From Nocardioides palaemonis (GTDB lineage: Bacteria; Actinomycetota; Actinomycetes; Propionibacteriales; Nocardioidaceae), in assembly GCF_018275325.1 (NCBI RefSeq), contig NZ_JAGVQR010000001.1, positions 186,001 through 250,000 of the forward strand: a DNA stretch of 64,000 nucleotides. Direction: 5' to 3'. A model generated the notes under the pieces. That model was not told the DNA's origin. It did not search any database and saw only the letters and a list, made by a program, of their open reading frames with translations. Positions within the stretch are counted from its first letter, which is position 1; every line of letters begins with the position of its first letter. A program made the translations under genes and the position numbers. Shown in pieces: positions 33,729-42,014 of this stretch.

Positions 33729-34165
33729 CCACCCGGCGGTTCTCGGCGGCGGTCGAGCTGGACTGCACGCCCGAGGAGGCCTTCACCTACCTCGTCGACC
33801 CGCGCAACCGGCCGAGGTGGCAGTCCAGCCTGCTGTCGGTCGACGTCCCGGCCGACGAGGAGCCGCACCTCGGGCAGGCGTGGAGCGAGCTGACCGCGGT
33901 CGGGGTGCGCCCCCACCTCGTGGTCACCGACTTCGTGCCGTTCCGGTCCTGGGCCGAGAGCGGCACCTGGCGCGGCGTGCGCGCCGACCTGCGGCTGCGC
34001 TTCACCGCCCGCGGCGCCGGCTGCCGGGTGCAGGCCGAGGGGGAGGTCAGCGGGTCGGGCCTGTACGCCGCCGCCGCGCTGAGCTCCGGCCTGCTCGCCG
34101 GACGGGCGATCGGCGCCGACCTCCGCAAGGCCGGCCGCCTGATCGCCGACCGGCGCGACGGGTGA
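33725..34165 (+). CDS. SRPBCC (START/polyketide cyclase-like) protein
   Basis: 146 residues beginning MTTRRFSAAVELDCTPEEAFTYLVDPRNRPRWQSSL, the typical first strand and helix of the Bet v 1-like fold that binds a hydrophobic ligand. The WAESGTWRGVRADLRLRFTARGAG segment is the later beta sheet. The ligand is unknown. The ATGA overlap with purC implies co-translation but not a shared pathway. Confidence 0.75.
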   Translation: MTTRRFSAAVELDCTPEEAFTYLVDPRNRPRWQSSLLSVDVPADEEPHLGQAWSELTAVGVRPHLVVTDFVPFRSWAESGTWRGVRADLRLRFTARGAGCRVQAEGEVSGSGLYAAAALSSGLLAGRAIGADLRKAGRLIADRRDG

Positions 34166-34185
34166 CGTGGCTCACGACCGCTGAG

Positions 34186-34191
34186 TAGGTT
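34186..34191 (+). promoter_or_regulatory. Leaderless -10 box for the acyl-CoA ligase
   Basis: TAGGTT, 6 nt before the ATG at 34198. No Shine-Dalgarno is present. Confidence 0.55.
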
Positions 34192-34197
34192 GTTCGC

Positions 34198-35763
34198 ATG
34201 CCGAACCTCTCCTCGCTCCTCGAAGGCACCGCCCAGGCCCACCCGGACCGCACCGCCGTCGTGCTCGGCGACACCCGGCTGACCTACGCGCAGGTCGACG
34301 CCGCCGCCAACCAGGTCGCCAACCTGCTGGTCTCGCGCGGCATCGAGCCGGGCGACAAGGTCGCGCTGAGCTGCCCGAACCTGCCGTACTTCCCGATCGT
34401 CTACTACGGGATCCTCAAGGCCGGCGCGACGGTCGTCCCGCTCAACGTGCTGCTCAAGGGCCGCGAGGTGGCCTACCACCTCGACGACTCGGACGCGAAG
34501 GCGTACTTCTGCTTCCAGGGCACGCCCGACCTCCCGATCGGCACCGAGGGCCACGCCGGCTTCGAGCAGACCGAGGGCTGCGAGCACTTCGTCCTGATCA
34601 CCGCCGACCCGGCCGCGGAGTCGCCGATCGAGGGCGCGCAGACCCTCGGCCAGGCGCTCAAGGGCCAGTCGCCGGTGTTCGAGACCCGCGAGGTCGGGGC
34701 CGACGACACCGCGGTGATCCTCTACACCTCCGGCACCACCGGGCAGCCCAAGGGCGCCGAGCTGATGCACCGCAACATGATCTCCAACGCGCTGTCCAGC
34801 GACGCCCTCTTCGGCGCCAACGCCGACACGCCGGACACCCTGCTGTGCGTGCTGCCGCTGTTCCACTCCTTCGGCCAGACCGTGATCATGAACGCCGGCT
34901 TCGCCTTCGGCGGCACCGTCGTGCTGCTGCCGCGCTTCGAGGCAGGACCGGCGCTCGCGCTGATGGACAAGGAGGACGTGACGTTCTTCGCCGGCGTCCC
35001 GACGATGTACTGGGGCCTGCTCGGCGCGCTCGACGACTCCGGCGTCGACGTGAAGAAGCTCGCCTCCACGATGCGCGTCGCCGTCGCGGGCGGCTCGGCG
35101 CTGCCGGTCGAGGTGCACAAGGAGTTCGAGCGCCGCTTCGGCGTGACCATCCTCGAGGGCTACGGCCTGTCGGAGACGTCGCCGGTGGCGAGCTTCTCGG
35201 TCTGGGGCGAGCCGGTGCGGGTCGGGTCGATCGGCAAGCCGATCCCGGGCGTGGAGATGAAGCTGATCAACCCGGAGCCGGGCGTGCGCGAGGACGTCGA
35301 CGAGGCCGAGGACGCGGTCGGCGAGATCGCGATCAAGGGCCCCAACATCATGAAGGGCTACTACGGCCGCCCCGACGCGACGGCCGAGGCGATCGTCGAC
35401 GGCTGGTTCCGCTCGGGCGACCTCGGTCGCAAGGACGCCGACGGCTGGTACTACATCGTCGACCGGTCGAAGGACATGATCATCCGCGGCGGCTACAACG
35501 TGTACCCGCGCGAGGTCGAGGAGGTGCTCCTCACGCACCCGGACGTCTCGCTGGCGGCCGTGATCGGCGTACCCCACGACAGCCACGGCGAGGAGGTCAA
35601 GGCCGTCGTGATCCGCAAGGACGGCGCGACCGTGACCGAGGACGAGCTGGTGGCCTGGGGCAAGGAACAGATGGCAAGCTACAAGTACCCGCGCATCGTG
35701 CAGTTCGTCGACGCGCTCCCGATGACCGCGACCGGCAAGATCCTCAAGCGCGAGCTGAGCTGA
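34198..35763 (+). CDS. Long-chain fatty-acid-CoA ligase (AMP-forming)
   Basis: A 521-residue ANL-superfamily enzyme. The adenylation motif YTSGTTGQPKGAELMHRN is at about 177-194, the A4/A5 region LEGYGLSETSP at about 318-328, the hinge GWFRSGDLGRKDADGWYYIVDRSKDMIIRGGYNVYP at about 402-437, and the catalytic Lys in TATGKILKREL near the C-terminus. It activates a carboxylic acid, probably a fatty acid. Leaderless start. The next gene begins on its stop codon. Confidence 0.9.
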   Translation: MPNLSSLLEGTAQAHPDRTAVVLGDTRLTYAQVDAAANQVANLLVSRGIEPGDKVALSCPNLPYFPIVYYGILKAGATVVPLNVLLKGREVAYHLDDSDAKAYFCFQGTPDLPIGTEGHAGFEQTEGCEHFVLITADPAAESPIEGAQTLGQALKGQSPVFETREVGADDTAVILYTSGTTGQPKGAELMHRNMISNALSSDALFGANADTPDTLLCVLPLFHSFGQTVIMNAGFAFGGTVVLLPRFEAGPALALMDKEDVTFFAGVPTMYWGLLGALDDSGVDVKKLASTMRVAVAGGSALPVEVHKEFERRFGVTILEGYGLSETSPVASFSVWGEPVRVGSIGKPIPGVEMKLINPEPGVREDVDEAEDAVGEIAIKGPNIMKGYYGRPDATAEAIVDGWFRSGDLGRKDADGWYYIVDRSKDMIIRGGYNVYPREVEEVLLTHPDVSLAAVIGVPHDSHGEEVKAVVIRKDGATVTEDELVAWGKEQMASYKYPRIVQFVDALPMTATGKILKRELS

Positions 35764-35948
35764 TGCGCGCGCTGCTGATCGCGCTCGGCGTGCTGATGGT
35801 CCTCGCCGGCGCGGTGTGGACCGGCCAGGGCCTCGGCTACATCGGCGGCAGCGCGATGACCGACCAGAAGATCTGGGCGATCATCGGCCCGATCCTCGCG
35901 GGCCTCGGCGTCGCGCTGGTGTTCACCGCCGTGCGCCGGCGGGAGTAG
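35763..35948 (+). CDS. Small two-helix membrane protein
   Basis: 61 residues: helix 1 RALLIALGVLMVLAGAVWTGQGLGYIGG, a short loop with SAMTDQKIW, and helix 2 AIIGPILAGLGVALVFTAVRRRE. It matches the general look of small actinobacterial membrane proteins encoded next to acyl-CoA ligases. Its ATG shares the last base of the ligase stop (TGATG). Confidence 0.75.
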   Translation: MRALLIALGVLMVLAGAVWTGQGLGYIGGSAMTDQKIWAIIGPILAGLGVALVFTAVRRRE

Positions 35949-35965
35949 CCGCCGGCTGATCCCAC

Positions 35966-36025
35966 GTGGGGAACGAGGTGCAGCCGGTTCGGGACGATTC
36001 GCCTGCACCTCGTTCCCCAGCGGTC
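35966..36025 (+). repeat. Palindromic repeat family E, left copy
   Basis: A perfect 16-bp stem (35968-35983 with 36003-36018) closes a 19-nt loop; the left arm is GGGGAACGAGGTGCAG. The 60-bp unit is 58/60 identical, in the same orientation, to 37105-37164, with the AbiEi-like gene between them. Confidence 0.9.
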
Positions 36026-36083
36026 CTCCACAGGTCGACGACGGCGTGCGTACGTCGCCGCGTCCGCGGGCAGACGGGAGGTC

Positions 36084-37103
36084 GTGCCCGACTTCCACCC
36101 CCGCTGCCCACCTCCCGTGGGTCTGGTCCGTCCCGTCGCCGTCGACCCCGAGGGCGTGACCGGTCCGACGCGGGGGAGCGCTGGCGGGCGCCGATGGCGC
36201 ACGTCGAGCCATGGTCTCTTCGTCCCGAACGACGTGGCGCTCACCGTCGAGCAGCGGATCCTCGAGGTCGCGGTGCGGCTCCCGCCCGGAGGGCTCGTGA
36301 CCGGCTGGGCGGCGCTGCGCCTCGCAGGCGCGGCGTACTTCGACGGCCTCGAGCGGGACGGTCGCACGCCGCTGCCCGTGCCGGTGCTGTTGCCGCACGG
36401 GTCGCGCATCCGCAGCCCCGGCGTGCTCGTCGAGCGGAGCCGGGCGACGCTGCCGGATCCCGTCGAGCGGCACGGCATCGCCTGCGTAGGCGGAGAGGTC
36501 GCCCTGCTGCACGAGCTGCGCCGGGCGGTGACCGAGCGGGCAGCGGGTGTAGCCGTCGACATGGCCCTGGCGGCGGGTGTCGTGGACCTCGCCGCGCTGA
36601 GGGACGAGGCCGCACGAGGTCGCCGGTCAGCGCACACGACGTATGCGCTGGCGCGTGCGTGCGGGGAGTGCCGGTCGCCGCGGGAGTCCGAGATGCTCCA
36701 GGTGTGGGAGGGCACCCTCGGCCTCCCCCGGCCGCTGATGAACCGCCAGGTGCTGGATCGCTCGGGTCGGGTCGTGGCCGTGGTCGACCTCCTCGACCCG
36801 GGCTCGGGGACCTACGGTGAGTACAACGGCGCGGCGCACCGCGGTCGTGAGCGCCAGCGCCGCGACGAGGCGCGCGCCCACGCGCTGCGGCGCCTGCGAC
36901 TGGAGGGCTTCGTGCTGGTCGCGGGGGACTCCGAGCGGGTCTGGCGCGAGCGCATGGAGGCGGCGCGTGGTCGCGCGCTGTGGCTGCCTCCGGACCAGCG
37001 GGAGTGGGCGGTCGGTGACTTCGTACCGGCACCGCCCCTGCCGGATGCCGACGAGCTCGCGCGGGACGCGATCATGCTCGAGCACCATCGCTCGCTGGAG
37101 TGA
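36084..37103 (+). CDS. AbiEi-like HTH protein with DUF559/Vsr-like domain
   Basis: 339 residues from the GTG at 36084. The N-terminal PPPVGLVRPVAVDPEGVTGPTRGSAGGRRWRTSSHGLFVPND and TVEQRILEVAVRLPPGGLVTGWAALRLAGAAYFDG match the actinobacterial AbiEi-associated family. Residues about 190-290 (SPRESEMLQVWEG... VVDLLDPGSGTYGEYNGAAHRGRERQRRDEARAHALRRLRLEGF) look like a nuclease fold: E, D and E-Y-N in the positions of E...D...ExK, so the catalytic Lys appears replaced by Asn. No partner toxin is adjacent. The gene lies within 58-bp-identical direct repeats. Confidence 0.6.
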   Translation: MPDFHPRCPPPVGLVRPVAVDPEGVTGPTRGSAGGRRWRTSSHGLFVPNDVALTVEQRILEVAVRLPPGGLVTGWAALRLAGAAYFDGLERDGRTPLPVPVLLPHGSRIRSPGVLVERSRATLPDPVERHGIACVGGEVALLHELRRAVTERAAGVAVDMALAAGVVDLAALRDEAARGRRSAHTTYALARACGECRSPRESEMLQVWEGTLGLPRPLMNRQVLDRSGRVVAVVDLLDPGSGTYGEYNGAAHRGRERQRRDEARAHALRRLRLEGFVLVAGDSERVWRERMEAARGRALWLPPDQREWAVGDFVPAPPLPDADELARDAIMLEHHRSLE

Positions 37104-37104
37104 G

Positions 37105-37164
37105 GTGGGGAACGAGGTGCAGCCGGTTCCGGCCGATTCGCCTGCACCTCGTTCCCCAGCGGTC
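37105..37164 (+). repeat. Palindromic repeat family E, right copy
   Basis: It begins 1 nt after the TGA of the AbiEi-like gene and has the same 16-bp perfect stem (37107-37122 with 37142-37157). Only two bases, both in the loop, differ from the left copy 1139 bp away. Confidence 0.9.
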
Positions 37165-37224
37165 GCTCGGCCGGGGACGGCCCGCCGGCGCGAGCCCGGG
37201 GCGTACGGTCCGGGAGCGGCTCAC

Positions 37225-37230
37225 TAGACT
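37225..37230 (+). promoter_or_regulatory. purS-purQ -10 element
   Basis: TAGACT, 39 nt before the purS GTG. It gives a short leader with a GGAG Shine-Dalgarno at 37260-37263. Confidence 0.5.
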
Positions 37231-37269
37231 CGGGGGCGCCCCGTCATCGTCCTGCACCAGGAGCCTTCC

Positions 37270-37551
37270 GTGGCCAGAGTCGTCGTCGACGTCATGCCCA
37301 AGCCCGAGATCCTCGACCCCCAGGGCAAGGCGGTGCTCGGTGCGCTGCCCCGCCTCGGCTTCTCCGGCGTCGCCGACGTCCGGCAGGGCAAGCGGTTCGA
37401 GCTCGAGATCGACGGCGAGATCACCGACGAGGTGCTCGCCGAGATCGACAAGATGGCCGAGAGCCTGCTGTCGAACCCGGTGATCGAGAACTACGAGGTC
37501 CACGTCGAGGACCGCTCCGTGGCCGAGATCGCCGCCGAGGCCGGTCGCTGA
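37270..37551 (+). CDS. purS: Phosphoribosylformylglycinamidine synthase, PurS subunit
   Basis: 93 residues, slightly longer than the usual 80-85. [31 protein letters not shown] is the canonical first half and the conserved core [12 protein letters not shown] ends it. PurS bridges PurQ and PurL so ammonia from glutamine reaches FGAR. Its presence fits the 773-residue small-type PurL at 43603. The stop overlaps the purQ start (TGATG). Confidence 0.95.
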   Translation: MARVVVDVMPKPEILDPQGKAVLGALPRLGFSGVADVRQGKRFELEIDGEITDEVLAEIDKMAESLLSNPVIENYEVHVEDRSVAEIAAEAGR

Positions 37552-38219
37552 TGCGCGTCGGCGTCGTCACCTTCCCGGGCTCGCTCGACGACGGCGACGC
37601 CCGTCGCGCCGTCACCATCGGCGGCAACGAGGCCGTCGCGCTGTGGCACGGCGACGACGACCTCAAGGGCGTCGACGCGGTCGTGCTGCCGGGCGGCTTC
37701 TCCTACGGCGACTACCTCCGCTGCGGCGCGATCTCGCGCTTCGCGCCGGTCATGACGTCCGTGGTCGAGGCGGCCGGCAAGGGGATGCCCGTCCTCGGCA
37801 TCTGCAACGGCTTCCAGATCCTCTGCGAGTCCCACCTGCTGCCCGGCGCGCTGATCCGCAACGACCACCGCAAGTTCGTCTGCCGCGACCAGCGCCTGCG
37901 CATCGAGCGCGTCGACACCCCCTGGACCTCGGCCTACGCCGCCGGAGCGGAGGTCACCATCGTGCTCAAGAACGGCGAGGGCGGCTTCGTCGCCGACGAG
38001 GCGACGCTCGACCGGCTCGAGGGGGAGGGGCGCGTGGTCGCGCGCTACCTCGACGACAACCCCAACGGCTCGCTGCGCGACATCGCCGGGGTCTCCAACG
38101 AGCGCGGCAACGTCGTCGGCCTGATGCCCCACCCCGAGCACGCCGTCGAGGACCTCACCGGTCCCGGCACCGACGGCCTCGGCTTCTTCACCTCGCTCGC
38201 CTCGCAGGTCTTCGCATGA
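37551..38219 (+). CDS. purQ: Phosphoribosylformylglycinamidine synthase, PurQ subunit
   Basis: A 222-residue class I glutamine amidotransferase. The nucleophilic Cys is C85 in [10 protein letters not shown], preceded by the [14 protein letters not shown] oxyanion loop (about 47-60). The catalytic His-Glu pair is PHPEHAVE near 192-199. It hydrolyses glutamine and channels ammonia to PurL. The DUF3817 gene overlaps its stop (ATGA). Confidence 0.96.
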   Translation: MRVGVVTFPGSLDDGDARRAVTIGGNEAVALWHGDDDLKGVDAVVLPGGFSYGDYLRCGAISRFAPVMTSVVEAAGKGMPVLGICNGFQILCESHLLPGALIRNDHRKFVCRDQRLRIERVDTPWTSAYAAGAEVTIVLKNGEGGFVADEATLDRLEGEGRVVARYLDDNPNGSLRDIAGVSNERGNVVGLMPHPEHAVEDLTGPGTDGLGFFTSLASQVFA

Positions 38220-38659
38220 GCCCCACCCGCCTCTACCGGCTCGTCGCCCGCGCCGAGGCCGTCACCTGGGCGCTGCTGCTGACCGGGATGTTCCTCAAGT
38301 ACGTCACCGAGACCACCGAGCTCGGCGTGCAGGTCTTCGGGATGGTCCACGGCGTCGTGTTCATCGCCTACTGCCTCACCACCGTCCTGCTGTGGGTCGA
38401 CCAGTCGTGGTCGACCGGCCGGCTGGTCGCGGGTCTCGCGGCGGCCGTCCCGCCGTTCGCGACGATCCCCTTCGAGCGCAGCGCCGAGCGCGCGGGCCTG
38501 CTCGGTGACACCTGGCGGCTGCGCACCCAGGCGCCGCACGGCCCGGTCGAGCGGCTGGCGGCCTGGCTGGTCCGCCGTCCCGCCCAGGGTGCGCTGGCCG
38601 GCGTCGTCGCCGTCGCCGGGCTGACCGCGGTCGCGCTGGTCCTCGGCCCGCCCGCCTGA
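38216..38659 (+). CDS. DUF3817 membrane protein
   Basis: 147 residues. The opening [27 protein letters not shown] and [21 protein letters not shown] are the DUF3817 (YdzA-like) hallmarks, with a third helix [27 protein letters not shown] and a fourth C-terminal helix. The function is unknown. It is co-translated with purQ. Confidence 0.82.
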   Translation: MSPTRLYRLVARAEAVTWALLLTGMFLKYVTETTELGVQVFGMVHGVVFIAYCLTTVLLWVDQSWSTGRLVAGLAAAVPPFATIPFERSAERAGLLGDTWRLRTQAPHGPVERLAAWLVRRPAQGALAGVVAVAGLTAVALVLGPPA

Positions 38660-38670
38660 TGGCTCTTCCC

Positions 38671-38870
38671 CCGCTCGAGCGGCCATAGATCCGCTCGAGT
38701 AGAGGCCTTGACGCTGGACGCACGCCATCGCGTACGTCGAGCGGCCACATGTGCACTCGAGTACAGAGATCGACGCTAGACGCACGTGGTGGACGCTTGT
38801 CGACCGTCGTGGTCGCTGGACGCACGCCATGGCGTGCGTCGAGCGGCCGTAAGTCCGCTCGAGTCAAGCG
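38671..38870 (+). repeat. Family D palindrome cluster
   Basis: About 200 bp packed with two near-complete units (38708-38762 and 38813-38866, each with ACGCACGCCAT...GCGT and a GAGCGG/CCGCTCGA second stem) and two partial ones (38671-38700 and 38771-38800). It fills the whole gap between the convergent DUF3817 and DUF1906 genes. The tandem arrangement suggests local amplification. Confidence 0.85.
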
Positions 38871-38874
38871 ACGG

Positions 38875-40248
38875 TCAGAGCCCCCGCTGGAGCTTGTTCC
38901 AGGTCTGCGGGGTGGCGACTCCGGAGACGGTGATCCGCAGCCGCTTCTGGTACGCACGCAGCGCGGCCTCGGTCTTGGCGTCGAAGACCCCGGTGGCCCG
39001 GAAGCGACCGGCGCCGGCGGCGTTGAGGGCGCGCTGGAGGCGGTGGACCGACTCGTCGCTCGAGCCGCGCTTGACCGTCGTACGCGCGCCGGCCGAGAGC
39101 AGCGCGACCCAGTGCCGCTTCGCGAAGGTGTCGGTGGGCGTGAACTTCCGCGCGGCCTGCCAGGCGCGGGCGGCGGCGATCGTCGCGGCGTCATAGCTGC
39201 CGTTGACCGCTCCGGCGTAGGTGCCCTGCTCGATCAGCAGGCACTGCAGCACCTTGACCCGGGCGACCTTCGCGGCGCCCGGCGTGAGGGTCGGGTACTT
39301 CCAGAAGCCGAGGCGCGTGCCGGGGCACCGGCCCTCCGGCACCGGCTGCGAGCCCGCGCCGAGGTCGATGAAGTTGCTGTCGATGTTGATGGTGACGCCG
39401 CCCCACGTCTCGTTGTGGCCGCCGCGGTACTGCTTCATCCGGCCGCCGGGACGCCAGCCCTCCTCGGGGATGTAGGTCGTCGACGTGTCGGCGTTGCCGT
39501 CCCAGCGCGCGATCCAGATCCGGTCCGGCAGGGCGAACTGGCCGGGCCGCTGGGTGCGGGCGTCGTCGAGCATCTTGATGCCCGAGCTGGCGCTGGAGTA
39601 GAAGCCGGCGACGTAGCCCTGCTGCTTGATGCGGGTCACCCAGCTCGACACGAACACGAGCGCGGACTCGCGGCAGGCGGTGTTGGTGAGGTCGAAGCCC
39701 TCGAGGTCGTACCAGATCGTGGCGCCGGGGCCGATGCCGTACGCGACGGCGTCCGCGGCGTTCTTGTCGGCCTCCGCGACGCCCTGGGCCGCGGCCGTGG
39801 AGTAGCCGCCGGCGGCCTTGTTGGAGATCTTGAAGTCGTCCTGGTAGCGCGGGAAGCGCGGCTGGCAGGAGGCCTGCGGGCCGAGCGCGATCGGCAGCAG
39901 CCGCCAGCCGCGGGCGACCTGCGTGGCGACCCAGGTGGCGCTGAGGTTCGGCTGGCTGCGGCAGGCGCGGGAGTCGCCGGAGATGTAGATGCCGACCGCG
40001 GTGAACGGCGACTTCTTCCACCACGCGTCCATCGCCGACTGGCTCGGCGCGAGGCACTGGTCGAAGCCGTGGCCGGTGAAGTCACCCGGCGTCGCCATCG
40101 CGATCTGCTGCTGGCTGGCCAGGCGCGGGGCCGCCGACCGCTCGGCGTGCGCCCCGGTCGGCGCCAGCGCGACGAGCGGTGCGGCGACGGTCAGCGCGAG
40201 GGCGGCCAGGAGCGAGCGGGCGGCGCTCGTCGACAGGTGGCGAGGCAT
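38875..40248 (-). CDS. Secreted DUF1906 glycoside hydrolase-like protein with two peptidoglycan-binding domains
   Basis: 457 residues. Residues 1-35 are a Sec signal (MPRHLSTSAARSLLAALALTVAAPLVALAPTGAHA). DUF1906 (Rv2525c-like, GH25-related fold) covers about 57-285: GFDQCLAPSQSAMDAWW, AVGIYISGDSRAC, TIWYDLEGFD with a candidate acidic catalytic pair, then IDSNFIDLG. Two PG_binding_1 domains follow (about 310-375 and 385-457, for example SSDESVHRLQRALNAAG and TPQTWNKL). It probably acts on or binds the cell wall. The start has GGAG at 5-6 nt. Confidence 0.85.
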   Translation of the reverse strand: MPRHLSTSAARSLLAALALTVAAPLVALAPTGAHAERSAAPRLASQQQIAMATPGDFTGHGFDQCLAPSQSAMDAWWKKSPFTAVGIYISGDSRACRSQPNLSATWVATQVARGWRLLPIALGPQASCQPRFPRYQDDFKISNKAAGGYSTAAAQGVAEADKNAADAVAYGIGPGATIWYDLEGFDLTNTACRESALVFVSSWVTRIKQQGYVAGFYSSASSGIKMLDDARTQRPGQFALPDRIWIARWDGNADTSTTYIPEEGWRPGGRMKQYRGGHNETWGGVTINIDSNFIDLGAGSQPVPEGRCPGTRLGFWKYPTLTPGAAKVARVKVLQCLLIEQGTYAGAVNGSYDAATIAAARAWQAARKFTPTDTFAKRHWVALLSAGARTTVKRGSSDESVHRLQRALNAAGAGRFRATGVFDAKTEAALRAYQKRLRITVSGVATPQTWNKLQRGL

Positions 40249-40308
40249 GGTGACTCCAGCGAGGCGGGGAAGGTCAGACGGTAGGGCCACCGCGGTGGCG
40301 CACGTCAG

Positions 40309-40335
40309 ACAATCACACGAGTCACAGGAGTCACA
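40309..40335 (-). promoter_or_regulatory. Three tandem 9-bp repeats upstream of the DUF1906 gene
   Basis: On the minus strand TGTGACTCC, TGTGACTCG and TGTGATTGT stand head to tail. They lie about 60 bp upstream of the start at 40248 and just upstream of a possible TACCGT -10 box (complement of about 40290-40295). The phased repeats look like an activator or repressor binding array. Confidence 0.5.
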
Positions 40336-40346
40336 GAGGTTCGCTT

Positions 40347-40366
40347 GAACTACAGGCCTGTAGTTC
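40347..40366. promoter_or_regulatory. Perfect 20-bp palindrome
   Basis: GAACTACAGGCCTGTAGTTC, symmetric without mismatch. It begins 9 nt beyond the stop of the 133-residue gene and lies upstream of the repeats at 40309-40335. It may be a small terminator (8-bp stem, GGCC loop) or an operator for the DUF1906 gene. The arms have a lower GC than their surroundings. Confidence 0.6.
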
Positions 40367-40375
40367 GTGCGGCCG

Positions 40376-40777
40376 TCACGAGTCGCGGACCGGCACCTCG
40401 TCGAGGAGGAAGTTGCCGGCCGCCTCCTCGCGCTCGACGAGCTCCTCGAAGGCCAGGGCGATGTCGTCCTGGTGCTCGTCGACCAGCCGGATGAGGTGAC
40501 CCTGCAGGAGGGACGCGTTCGGCGACTCGCCCGCGAACACCTGCTCCCAGGTGTCCTCGCCGCCGCGGATCTTCTCCACCAGCGTCTGCATGTCCTCGCC
40601 GAGCTCGCCCGACTCCGCCTGGGCCTCGAGGGCCTCGCGCTCCTCGTCGGTGAGCAGCGGTCGTGCGTTCATCTCCTCGACCGTGACGCGGAGGTCGGCG
40701 AGCGAGGCGCCGAGCTCCTCGCGCGCGGCCGCGATCTCGGCCAGCAGCTCGGCCTGGCTGCGCGCCTCGCCGCTCAC
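40376..40777 (-). CDS. Small partner protein of the WXG-like island (second paralogue)
   Basis: 133 residues from the GTG at 40777, helical and acidic, without signal or membrane segment. GEDTWEQVFAGE followed by a hydrophobic-polar helix parallels GETTWDAVRNG in the 138-residue protein at 30151. Its start shares bases with the stop of the larger WXG-like gene (GTGA), so the pair is co-translated. Function unknown; a dedicated chaperone or immunity role is speculative. Confidence 0.6.
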   Translation of the reverse strand: MSGEARSQAELLAEIAAAREELGASLADLRVTVEEMNARPLLTDEEREALEAQAESGELGEDMQTLVEKIRGGEDTWEQVFAGESPNASLLQGHLIRLVDEHQDDIALAFEELVEREEAAGNFLLDEVPVRDS

Positions 40778-41865
40778 GCCGTGGCCGCCACGGGAGCAGC
40801 CGGGGCGGCCGGGGCGTGCTGCCCGATCGTGGGCGTCGCGACGGTGCGCGGGTCGCGGGTGGTGCTGCTCGGGGCGCCGGTCGCGGTGGGTGCGGTCGGC
40901 GTCGACACCGGCGCCTTGTCACCGTCGAAGAAGTTCTTGACCGTCTCGATGAAGGACTTCACGCGTCGCAGGATGCCGATCAGCTTCATGATCGCCTGGT
41001 AGGCCTTCATCACCGCCTGGAACGCCTGCCACACCGCCTGGACCACGCGGGCCCACCCGACGCCGGGGATGCTCATCGTGGCCAGCGCCGACGACACGGT
41101 CTGCACCGCCGACTTCACGCACTGGACGACGGCCTGCGCGGTCTGCCACGCGTCGCGGCAGATCTGCACGACGTTCTGGCCCATCTGGACGAGCTGGCCG
41201 GCCTGGTTGTCGAGCGAGGCGACCCACGTCCCGATCTGCTTCACCGCGGCGTCGGACGCGCCGCCCTGCCAGGTCTGGGAGATGGTGCGGCTGCCGCTCT
41301 CGAGGTTGCTGGCGACGCCGCGCATCGACGTGCCGAGGGCGCCGAACGACGAGCCCTGCGTCGAAGCGCCGACCACGTCGCCACCGATCTTCTCGGCCAG
41401 CTCGGCGCGGATGTCGAAGCCGGTGAGCATCCGCACCAGGTCGCACACGGTGTCGTAGGGGAACCCGAAGCTGATCTGCGGGAGGCTGGTCTCGGTGGGA
41501 GCGGCCCGCCGGATCGTGGTGTCGGCGACGTCCCAGAACTGCGACGACCCGTCCCGGCCGTCGACGCCCTGCGCCTGGTGACGGCGTACGACCCCGTCCT
41601 CGGTGAGGGTGAAGTCGCGCGCCGTCGCCCGCAGCGCCTCGGCGTGGTCGCGCATGCCGGTGCCGTTGTCGTCGAGCGACTGGTGGATCGAGGGGAGCAG
41701 CGCGTGGTAGGCGCCCATCATCGTCTCGAGGATCGGCCCGAAGTCGGTCTGGACGAGGCTGTGTCCCCCGTTGCGGGCGATGCCGGTGAGGTCGTCGCTG
41801 GCGCGCTGGACCTGGGCGGACCAGGCGTCGAGCTCCGAGAGGTCGACGGTCATCACGGCGTTCAT
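40774..41865 (-). CDS. Large WXG100-like protein with internal WQG motif
   Basis: 363 residues from the ATG at 41865 (GGAG 5 nt upstream). Residues 5-95 (VDLSELDAWSAQVQRASDDLTGIARNGG... QSLDDNGTGMRDHAEALRATARDF) look like one WXG-type hairpin. A second follows at about 190-250, with QTWQGGASDAAVKQIGTWVASLD. The C-terminal third has long aliphatic helices (VVQAVWQAFQAVMKAYQAIMKLIGIL) and a Pro/Thr/Ala-rich tail. The arrangement matches the protein at 30593-31336. Confidence 0.6.
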   Translation of the reverse strand: MNAVMTVDLSELDAWSAQVQRASDDLTGIARNGGHSLVQTDFGPILETMMGAYHALLPSIHQSLDDNGTGMRDHAEALRATARDFTLTEDGVVRRHQAQGVDGRDGSSQFWDVADTTIRRAAPTETSLPQISFGFPYDTVCDLVRMLTGFDIRAELAEKIGGDVVGASTQGSSFGALGTSMRGVASNLESGSRTISQTWQGGASDAAVKQIGTWVASLDNQAGQLVQMGQNVVQICRDAWQTAQAVVQCVKSAVQTVSSALATMSIPGVGWARVVQAVWQAFQAVMKAYQAIMKLIGILRRVKSFIETVKNFFDGDKAPVSTPTAPTATGAPSSTTRDPRTVATPTIGQHAPAAPAAPVAATA

Positions 41866-42014
41866 CGCGGCTCCTGGGGGAGGGAGTGGGCACGGGGTGT
41901 GCCGGGTCACGTTCCCCGTTCGACGCCGGGTCAAACCGGGCCCGGACGGATCCGTGTCGTCCACAGCGCGGACGGCGCGGGTTTGGGCTCGCGACGCGCG
42001 GGTATCCCGCAAGG

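Noticed and set aside
33725-34165. Frameshifted continuation of purC
   Set aside because: It is in a different frame with a complete SRPBCC fold and its own ATG. The ATGA overlap is ordinary coupling.
35966-37164. Insertion sequence or CRISPR-like repeat
   Set aside because: There is no transposase motif, no target-site duplication I can see, and only two repeat units 1.1 kb apart. The unit is better described as a palindrome-flanked gene.
38671-38870. CRISPR array
   Set aside because: Repeats are few, themselves palindromic, diverged and unevenly spaced, with no uniform spacers and no cas genes.
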